Shown in pieces: positions 58,477-64,000 of a stretch of 64,000 nucleotides of DNA; position 1 is the stretch's first letter; each line of letters opens with the position of its first letter. The translations under genes were made by a program, and so were the position numbers. Under the pieces are notes generated by a model that made no database searches, was not told the origin of the DNA, and was given only the letters and a program-made list of their open reading frames with translations. The stretch comes from Streptococcus sanguinis (GTDB taxonomy: Bacteria > Bacillota > Bacilli > Lactobacillales > Streptococcaceae): NCBI RefSeq assembly GCF_900475275.1, contig NZ_LS483364.1, positions 1,550,001 to 1,614,000 of the forward strand, read 5' to 3'.

Positions 58477-59364
58477 CTAGCAATACACATTCAAGTGAGA
58501 TGGCAAGACACGAATCGTTACTGGCAATTGGTCACCCTCATCTCCGTCAACGTTGACGCTGAGCTCTGCCTTGTCATCAGCCAACTCAACTGTGATTTCC
58601 CTAAAGGTCAGATACTCGATATTATCACTTTCTTCTCCATTGCCCGAAATCAAATCCGGCACAGAAACCAAGGTGTCCAAGAGATTTTTATCCTTAAGAT
58701 ACAAAAGATGGAGCAAGCCGTCATTGACAGTAGCTTCAGGGAGAATGCTCTCGAAACCTCCGATAGAGTTGGTAGAGCCAATCAAGAGTGTACTGCTCTT
58801 TATCGTACGCTCTTCTCCATCAATATTTAAGTGAAATTCGTAAAAACTAGTATCCATCAACTGCTTGAAACCAGAGATAAAGTAGGCAAACTTGCCCCAC
58901 TTGGTCTTGTCTTCTGAATCTACGTTGTTGATTGACTCAGGAATAGTTCCAATGGCAACCACATTCATAAAGTACTGGTCATTAATCTTGCCGATATCAA
59001 GTGGCTTGACTTTGTTGATATCCAGATTCTGAATGGCTTCTTCAGCGTCTAGAGGAATGCCGAGAGCACGCGCCAAATCATTGACTGTACCAAGTGGAAA
59101 GAAACCAAAAGTCGGACGATAGTCTAGTTCAGCCAGGCCGCTGATTCCTTCATTGACTGTTCCATCGCCGCCCATGACAAAGACGCTATCATAATGGTCT
59201 TCTGCTGCTTGCTTAGCAAAAGCTGCTGCGTCTCCGCCTTTTTCAGTATGCTTGACCACTACCTCATCGAAACATTTTGCCAGCTTTTCCCTTGCCAAGT
59301 CTTCATAGGACTTGGCTTTTTCGCCTCCCGAGCTAGGGTTGACAATTAATAGGACTTTAGACAT
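58477..59364 (-). CDS. Diacylglycerol kinase-family lipid kinase (YegS/DgkB type)
   Basis: 295 residues with the catalytic glycine loop VFVMGGDGTVNEGISGL (about residues 60-76), the N-terminal LLIVNPSSGGEKA, and FFPLGTVNDLARALGIP. It phosphorylates diacylglycerol or a related lipid; in Firmicutes DgkB recycles DAG from lipoteichoic acid synthesis. The ATG at 59364 follows GAGG; a longer frame is ignored. Confidence 0.9.
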   Translation of the reverse strand: MSKVLLIVNPSSGGEKAKSYEDLAREKLAKCFDEVVVKHTEKGGDAAAFAKQAAEDHYDSVFVMGGDGTVNEGISGLAELDYRPTFGFFPLGTVNDLARALGIPLDAEEAIQNLDINKVKPLDIGKINDQYFMNVVAIGTIPESINNVDSEDKTKWGKFAYFISGFKQLMDTSFYEFHLNIDGEERTIKSSTLLIGSTNSIGGFESILPEATVNDGLLHLLYLKDKNLLDTLVSVPDLISGNGEESDNIEYLTFREITVELADDKAELSVNVDGDEGDQLPVTIRVLPSHLNVYC

Positions 59365-59554
59365 AAGGAAACCTCTTTTCATTTGATAGCTCATTATACC
59401 ATCTGGAAAACACTTTCACAACTATTTGAAACTGCTGGCTTTAGAAAAACCAGAAAAGCAGTTTGGTATTTAAACTCTATTCCACAGAAAAACACTTCCG
59501 CCATTAGATTGTCAAGTTAACTTGAGAAGTGCTGTCTTATATTTAGTTTTTCTA

Positions 59555-60208
59555 TTAAAAGAAGACAATGAGAACAAAGGCAATGAGGTTATTGGCCAGA
59601 TGTAAGGCCATTGAGTGGCGCAGATCCTTTTTAGATAGATAGCCTAAGCCAAAGATTGCCCCCAAGATGAAGTAAACCAGAAACTGGACTAGATTGCCCG
59701 GCATGTGCAGAAGAGAGAAGAAGCTGGCAGATACAGTTAAATAGAGCATGATTTTCGCCAAACTATTTTGGTCGGGAAAGAGAAACTTAGCCAAAAATCC
59801 TCGTGTCAGCAACTCCTCAAGAATAGGAGCAAAGATTACCATGTATAGGAAGGCAAAGACTGGCTGCTGCTGAATCAACTGCACAGCAGCATTCTGATTG
59901 GCAGAAGATTCAATAGGAACGAGCTGCTGGAAGATAATAAAAGCAAGCAAGAGGGCGCTGGGAAGCCAGATAGAACTGGTCAGCTTGGTATTTTTGATTT
60001 CCAGTTTCAAATCTTTCTGGTACCATTTCCACATGGCAAAAGAATAGAGACTCGCAAGTATGACAAAAATCAGCAAAATCAATAATTGAGAAAGTCCTCC
60101 TGTCAGGGAACCTATAGTGAAGACAACTATAGCCGAAAAGATATAAAAATAGGCCAAGAGGACAAGAATATAAAGGCCAAAATTAGTAAAGAAAGTTTTT
60201 AATTTCAT
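59555..60208 (-). CDS. CPBP-family intramembrane metalloprotease (Abi)
   Basis: 217 residues, about six to seven spans. The catalytic motifs are EELLTRGFLAKFLF (EExxxR), SLLHMPGN and HSMALHLANN. Family members serve in bacteriocin self-immunity or peptide processing. It is the last gene of a five-to-six gene membrane operon. Confidence 0.85.
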   Translation of the reverse strand: MKLKTFFTNFGLYILVLLAYFYIFSAIVVFTIGSLTGGLSQLLILLIFVILASLYSFAMWKWYQKDLKLEIKNTKLTSSIWLPSALLLAFIIFQQLVPIESSANQNAAVQLIQQQPVFAFLYMVIFAPILEELLTRGFLAKFLFPDQNSLAKIMLYLTVSASFFSLLHMPGNLVQFLVYFILGAIFGLGYLSKKDLRHSMALHLANNLIAFVLIVFF

Positions 60209-60229
60209 AGTGATTCCTTATAGATTGAT

Positions 60230-60931
60230 TTACTTAAACATAGCTAGCAGCAGTATTATAGCCATGGGGAGATTGTTCAGGATATGCACCAACATGGAAT
60301 CTTTTATATTCCCCCGACGAGCATAGGACAAATAAAGAACCAGTCCAAGTGCAAAATAAATTGGGAACTCTGTCAATTGGGTGATATGAGGCAGAGTGAA
60401 GACCACAGAAGTCACAATAGCAGGCAAAACTTTTTGATTATTTTTGAAAAAGAAGGCAGTTCCAAAACCGCGGAAAATTAATTCTTCCATGATAGGAGCA
60501 ATAAAAGCAATCGTTGCAACAAAGAGCAAAGCAAAGAAGATATGCTGCGAAGACATCATTCCCCCTAGCCCTTGTATGGCACTGTCATTACTGGTCTGGG
60601 AATTGCCGCTCAGGATGAGATTAAGATAAACACCAACAATAGCAGCCACTCTGGCAAGGAAAAAGAATAGAAAAGCAAAACCGATGTCCTTGCCAGACAG
60701 TTTAAATTTTTTCTTTTCTTCAGGTACATGCTTTTGGTATCGCCGCCATAAGCTACGAAAAATAAGGAAAACTAAAACCAGATACAAGGCTACCAATAAG
60801 ATTTCTGCATAAATAGGTAAACTCTTCCCGAGCCTTAAGAATAGCATCGGAGCAACATTTATAAGGAGGCTAAGAGCAATTAAGCCTATCCATTTTACAA
60901 GTCCTAAAGCAGTTGATTTGAAGTTGTTCAT
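60230..60931 (-). CDS. CPBP-family intramembrane metalloprotease (Abi), second copy
   Basis: 233 residues with EELIFRGFGTAFFF, TLPHITQ and DSMLVHILNNLP. It diverges well from the neighbouring CPBP gene, so this is not a recent duplicate. The ATG overlaps the stop of the DUF3267 gene (ATGA). Confidence 0.85.
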   Translation of the reverse strand: MNNFKSTALGLVKWIGLIALSLLINVAPMLFLRLGKSLPIYAEILLVALYLVLVFLIFRSLWRRYQKHVPEEKKKFKLSGKDIGFAFLFFFLARVAAIVGVYLNLILSGNSQTSNDSAIQGLGGMMSSQHIFFALLFVATIAFIAPIMEELIFRGFGTAFFFKNNQKVLPAIVTSVVFTLPHITQLTEFPIYFALGLVLYLSYARRGNIKDSMLVHILNNLPMAIILLLAMFK

Positions 60932-61470
60932 TTTGTATTCTCCTTTTGATAAATATTAATACCGACTTCCGTATCCTCAACAGCTATATCACCCTTCTGC
61001 CGAAGAATAGCGACAGCCAGAAAAAAATCTCCTGCACAGCCGGCTGCATGGAAGCTAGCAAGAACGATATAAGAAGCCGCAGTTAAAATATGCAAGCCAT
61101 AGATCAAGGTCAGGGCTAGGCTAATCAGAAAGAAAGGTGCCAGGATAATGACGAGCATCCTTTTCTGACTGTAACGACTGCCTGGGCTGGTCGCATAGGC
61201 CATGCCGCTTTTAAAACCAAACTTGACCTTGGTATTTTCATCCCCCAAGACCTTGAAGAAAAAGCCGTGGATCAGTTCATGGATGACCATTAGAACAAGG
61301 AGGTAGAATAAATCAAAGAAATGAAAAACTTCGCTGCCCTTGCCATACATCAGAATGGCAATCCAAGTAAAGAGGGCTAGAAAAGGGAAGATCAGCAGCA
61401 CGGCCGTTATATTCAGAGCCAGATTGACCTTTTTATTATGGATAAAATCAAGTTCTTTCAGTAGTTTCAT
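60928..61470 (-). CDS. DUF3267 membrane metalloprotease-like protein
   Basis: 180 residues with about four spans and a zinc-protease-like HELIHGFFFK motif in the second half of the first helix pair. This is the DUF3267 layout. It is the middle gene of the operon; AAAGGTTGAGG precedes the ATG. Confidence 0.8.
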   Translation of the reverse strand: MKLLKELDFIHNKKVNLALNITAVLLIFPFLALFTWIAILMYGKGSEVFHFFDLFYLLVLMVIHELIHGFFFKVLGDENTKVKFGFKSGMAYATSPGSRYSQKRMLVIILAPFFLISLALTLIYGLHILTAASYIVLASFHAAGCAGDFFLAVAILRQKGDIAVEDTEVGINIYQKENTK

Positions 61471-61498
61471 AGCCTCAACCTTTCATTGAAAAATAAAC

Positions 61499-62263
61499 TT
61501 ATTTGAAATATTTTCTTACCATTGGATAATACATAAGATTGATATAGATATGGATTACCACTAGGATGACAAAACCGGAAACGACATTGAGGGGTGTGAA
61601 GACTCCCACTATCCCTAAAATAACATAGAGGGCTGGCAGAAGTCTCTGATTTACATTGAAGAGAATGAGATAGCACTGTTCATAATTGGCTTGCAGCTCT
61701 GACTCATCATAAGAGAGGGCAAATTCTTTTATTTCCTCAGTAGTCGGAAAGGCTGATAGCTTATAGTGCCGCACCTTCTGAACTGTCTTTAAAAAGACAA
61801 CTTGCAAAATAATATAAAGAAAGGCAATCGCATAATCTATAAAACTCCACTGAAGAGGGCTCTTATGATTAGTAATATTTCCAATAAAAACAACTCCAAC
61901 TAAAATCGTAAAAAGAACGATAGCACTGCTGATATTAAAGACAATAGTCGCATATTCCAGATTTTTAAAGGTTAGCCGGTACCATTCATAATTCTTATCC
62001 TCATCTGCTTCTTTTTCATAGGCTTCATTGTATTTACGAGTCCGATAAATCAAGAAAAAGACCAAGGGATAGAGGATGATAAGGCTGGCCCTACCTAGCT
62101 GGCGCAGCAGTTGAACAGAAAAAATAGTCGACCAACTGATGTTTTTTAGCAGACCAGTTTCAGAAAACAAAATAGACAGACCACCTATTAAAGCTCCAGC
62201 TAGAAATATAAGGACATTATATAAAACTCTTTTCTGTGTAGATATACGTTTTTGCTCTTTCAC
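61499..62263 (-). CDS. DUF3169-family membrane protein
   Basis: 254 residues with about six spans and the internal soluble stretch RTRKYNEAYEKEADEDKNYEWYRLTFKNLEYA. DUF3169 proteins usually sit directly after a small HTH repressor, as here. The start codon is GTG at 62263, preceded by AAAGGAGAAGAAGTC and overlapping the stop of the 34-codon ORF. Confidence 0.82.
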   Translation of the reverse strand: MKEQKRISTQKRVLYNVLIFLAGALIGGLSILFSETGLLKNISWSTIFSVQLLRQLGRASLIILYPLVFFLIYRTRKYNEAYEKEADEDKNYEWYRLTFKNLEYATIVFNISSAIVLFTILVGVVFIGNITNHKSPLQWSFIDYAIAFLYIILQVVFLKTVQKVRHYKLSAFPTTEEIKEFALSYDESELQANYEQCYLILFNVNQRLLPALYVILGIVGVFTPLNVVSGFVILVVIHIYINLMYYPMVRKYFK

Positions 62264-62364
62264 GACTTCTTCTCCTTTATTTTTTTACAATAGATGATAC
62301 AAGAATGCTGAGGCTGAAGGACTGTTTTAGCTCCTGTTGAAATGAATCTTAATTGGTTCTTCAT
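62260..62364 (-). CDS. 34-residue ORF coupled to the HTH and DUF3169 genes
   Basis: Starts MKNQLRFISTGAKTVL and ends KKIKEKKS, with two Cys in HSCIIYC. GGAGGAAGCAGA gives a strong ribosome site. Its ATG overlaps the HTH stop (ATGA) and its TGA overlaps the GTG of the DUF3169 gene, so it fits exactly between the two. No domain is recognised. The function is unknown; a basic, amphipathic small protein. Confidence 0.55.
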   Translation of the reverse strand: MKNQLRFISTGAKTVLQPQHSCIIYCKKIKEKKS

Positions 62365-62570
62365 TCTGCTTCCTCCACCAGCCGAAAGACATTCTCAACG
62401 TTTTCATTGAAAATATGGGCAATCTTAAGGGCAATCACAATCGACGGGGTATATTCGCCTCTCTCTATAAGGCTGATTGTCTGCCTGGAAACACCGGCCA
62501 GCCTAGCCAGTTCTGTCTGGTTGAGACCGTCACGCGCCCTCAACTCCTTGAGTCGATTTCTAAGCTGCAT
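62361..62570 (-). CDS. Small HTH repressor (Xre family)
   Basis: 69 residues, essentially one HTH domain: LRARDGLNQTELARLAGVSRQTISLIERGEYTPSIVIALKIAHIF. It probably represses its own operon through the repeats at 62631-62673. Two adjacent ATGs exist; 62570 is better spaced from AAGGAG. Confidence 0.88.
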   Translation of the reverse strand: MQLRNRLKELRARDGLNQTELARLAGVSRQTISLIERGEYTPSIVIALKIAHIFNENVENVFRLVEEAE

Positions 62571-62609
62571 CATAAACTCCTTATTTATTATTCTCCCTTG
62601 GATAAAATC

Positions 62610-62673
62610 ATTGTAACAGATTCTTTTCTTTTTGACAAGTATCTTTGTCAAAAAAATAATAATCATTGTCAAA
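62610..62673 (-). promoter_or_regulatory. Promoter and operator of the HTH-DUF3169 operon
   Basis: TTGTCA (62633-62638), 17 bp spacer, TACAAT (62610-62615). The -35 lies inside the inverted repeat TTTGACAA-GTATC-TTTGTCAAA (62631-62652), and a third half site TTGTCAAA is at 62666-62673. This layout suggests autorepression by the small HTH protein. Confidence 0.7.
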
Positions 62674-62691
62674 TGCGCTATTATCATAGAC

Positions 62692-62723
62692 AAAAAAGAA
62701 TCCAGCTCAAACTGAATCCTTTT
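62692..62723 (-). terminator. Terminator of argD (arg operon end)
   Basis: Minus strand GGATTCAG-TTTGAG-CTGGATTC with a TTTTTTG run; imperfect stem immediately after the argD stop. Confidence 0.55.
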
Positions 62724-62726
62724 CCT

Positions 62727-63869
62727 TTATTCATCTACTTCTGAAAATACCTCTTTTAAAACAGCAATCCCCTGCTGGATTTCCTCCATGCTGATAGTCA
62801 ATGGTGGCAGGAGACGGATAACATTCTCTCCGGCGGTCAGGATAATCAAGCCTTTCTGACGAGCGGCTTCAACAATCTTTGACAGACTGGCGCTTGTTTC
62901 AATCCCGATCATCATGCCCAGGCCTCGAACAGCAGAAATCTTTGGATGATTCTGAAAAGCAAGCTGCAGCTGCTCCAATAAGATATCACTCTTAGATCTG
63001 ACTTCTTCTAGAAAACCCGCTTCTTTCATGATATGCAAGGTCTCCAAGGCGGCTGCCATGGCTAATTTATTGCCACCAAAGGTAGAACCATGACTGCCAG
63101 GTCCAAAAGCGGAAGCCAAGCTGGATTTTCCTAATAGAGCACCTGCGGGCAGGCCATTGGCCAGACCCTTAGCCAGAGTCACAATATCCGGTATAATCCC
63201 ATAGTGCTCAAAGGAATAAAGCTGACTCGTACGCCCCATACCTGTCTGGACCTCATCAACAATCAGCAAAATCCCCTCTTGTTGGCAAAAATCAGCCAAG
63301 TTTTTGACAAAAGCTGCTTCTGCTGGACAAACCCCCGATTCTCCTTGGACCAATTCCAGCATGACAGCTGCCGTATCCTGATTGGCCAAGTCTTCTACGC
63401 TGGCCAGATCATTGTAAATCGCATAGCTGAAATGGGGAACCCCATCACCAAATCCTTCCTTAATCTTATCCTGTCCTGTTGCGGCCATAGCGCCAAAGGT
63501 TCGACCGTGAAAGGATTGCTGAAAAGTGATAATGCCTTGCTTGCCAGTAGCTTTGCGGGCTAGCTTAATAGCTGCTTCATTGGCTTCTGCTCCGCTATTG
63601 CAGAAAAAAGCCAAATAATCATAAGAACCAGCCAGTTCCTGAGCCACCTGCTCTTGCAGAGAGCTAAGATAGAGATTGGGACTGTGCCAGATGCGCCCTG
63701 CTTGCTGGATCAAAGCCTGCTGGATCTGCGGGTGAAAGCCAAGATTGGTTACACCAATCCCCGATGAAAAGTCCAAATAAGCCTTTCCCTCATTGTCAAT
63801 CAGATAGGAGCCCTCTGCTTTAACAAACTCAATGGGTGCCCTCTTGTAGTTTTCAAATAAATAAGTCAT
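62727..63869 (-). CDS. argD: Acetylornithine aminotransferase
   Basis: A 380-residue class-III PLP enzyme converting N-acetylglutamate semialdehyde to N-acetylornithine in arginine synthesis. Seen are FCNSGAEANEAAIKLARKATG, LLIVDEVQTGMGRTSQLYSFEHYGIIPDIVTLAKGLANGLPAG (PLP Lys in LAKGL) and GSHGSTFGGNKLAMAAALETL. It starts 2 bp after the argB stop and is the last gene of the arginine operon here. Confidence 0.94.
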   Translation of the reverse strand: MTYLFENYKRAPIEFVKAEGSYLIDNEGKAYLDFSSGIGVTNLGFHPQIQQALIQQAGRIWHSPNLYLSSLQEQVAQELAGSYDYLAFFCNSGAEANEAAIKLARKATGKQGIITFQQSFHGRTFGAMAATGQDKIKEGFGDGVPHFSYAIYNDLASVEDLANQDTAAVMLELVQGESGVCPAEAAFVKNLADFCQQEGILLIVDEVQTGMGRTSQLYSFEHYGIIPDIVTLAKGLANGLPAGALLGKSSLASAFGPGSHGSTFGGNKLAMAAALETLHIMKEAGFLEEVRSKSDILLEQLQLAFQNHPKISAVRGLGMMIGIETSASLSKIVEAARQKGLIILTAGENVIRLLPPLTISMEEIQQGIAVLKEVFSEVDE

Positions 63870-63871
63870 CG

Positions 63872-64000
63872 TTATCCCTCTGCTATCAAGGTGCCCGTCA
63901 AAAGATTGTCACCAATCAGAACCTGTCCGACACCGGAAAGCACAGTCTGAACAGCACTCTCAATCTTAGGAATCATGCCGCCCTTGATGACACCTGTCTG
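63872..64000 (-). CDS. argB: Acetylglutamate kinase, C-terminal end (cut by the window)
   Basis: The last 42 residues: TGVIKGGMIPKIESAVQTVLSGVGQVLIGDN ... GTLIAEG. The GGMIPKI motif is typical of the ArgB C-terminal lobe. The order argB-argD with a 2-bp gap is the usual argCJBD arrangement. Confidence 0.88.
   Translation of the reverse strand, partial: QTGVIKGGMIPKIESAVQTVLSGVGQVLIGDNLLTGTLIAEG

Noticed and set aside
61467..61676. Minus-strand 69-codon frame overlapping the DUF3169 gene
   Set aside because: A shadow in another frame of the DUF3169 gene, whose own frame is supported by spans and a ribosome site.

Overview
The window is a 64 kb piece of a low-GC Gram-positive chromosome that looks like an oral Streptococcus of the sanguinis/mitis type. 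Evidence includes the streptococcal cdaA-cdaR-glmM, murT-gatD, murA-epuA-endA and atpEBFHAGDC orders, ptsH-ptsI, non-phosphorylating gapN, a glgB-C-D-A-P glycogen operon, the class Ib nrdH-E-(K)-F locus, a YSIRK-type signal peptide, an LPKTG-anchored protein and extended TGn -10 promoters. Species assignment is inference. No rRNA, tRNA, IS element, prophage or CRISPR array was seen.

Layout: 1-5.2 kb holds the end of an RclA/Lpd-like flavoprotein, a ferredoxin/flavodoxin reductase, the rapZ-yvcK-whiA chain (each joined by an ATGA overlap) and ridA. At 5.2-7 kb is a small operon led by what reads as a preQ1-I riboswitch, followed by a nucleoside hydrolase and an ECF transporter S component: a probable queuosine/queuine salvage unit. 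At 7-16.4 kb come obgE, a cell-wall anchored adhesin, glmM, the c-di-AMP genes and the lipid II amidation pair murT-gatD.

16.4-22.2 kb is an AT-rich accessory cluster of uncharacterised membrane proteins, all on the minus strand. Three are paralogues, and several reading frames are broken by single-base changes, mostly at short A/T runs. 22.4-28.5 kb holds an ABC-F ATPase, a structured intergenic repeat, a matrixin-type protease, endA, epuA, murA and a DUF1146 gene. 28.6-35 kb is the complete F1Fo ATPase operon. 35.2-45.2 kb holds manA, a PAP2 phosphatase and the glycogen operon, which has a textbook cre site just downstream of its promoter. 45.5-49.2 kb holds gapN and ptsHI.

49.6-53.5 kb is the ribonucleotide reductase locus with two NrdR boxes 42 bp apart and an apparently nonsense-mutated nrdK. 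53.5-58.2 kb contains a small unknown gene, a lipoprotein, a secreted CHAP-domain cell-wall hydrolase and, upstream on the same strand, an RRNPP/ComR-like regulator. Between regulator and hydrolase lies a 15-codon hydrophobic peptide ORF with a strong ribosome binding site, a candidate peptide-pheromone system. 58.5-64 kb holds a lipid kinase, a membrane protease/HTH operon (two CPBP proteases, DUF3267, DUF3169, a 34-codon coupled ORF and an autoregulated HTH repressor), argD and the end of argB.

The strongest leads are the regulator-peptide-hydrolase locus, the riboswitch-led salvage operon, the decaying or phase-variable membrane-protein cluster, and the interrupted nrdK. Family names come from reading motifs and recalling families; no database search was run.
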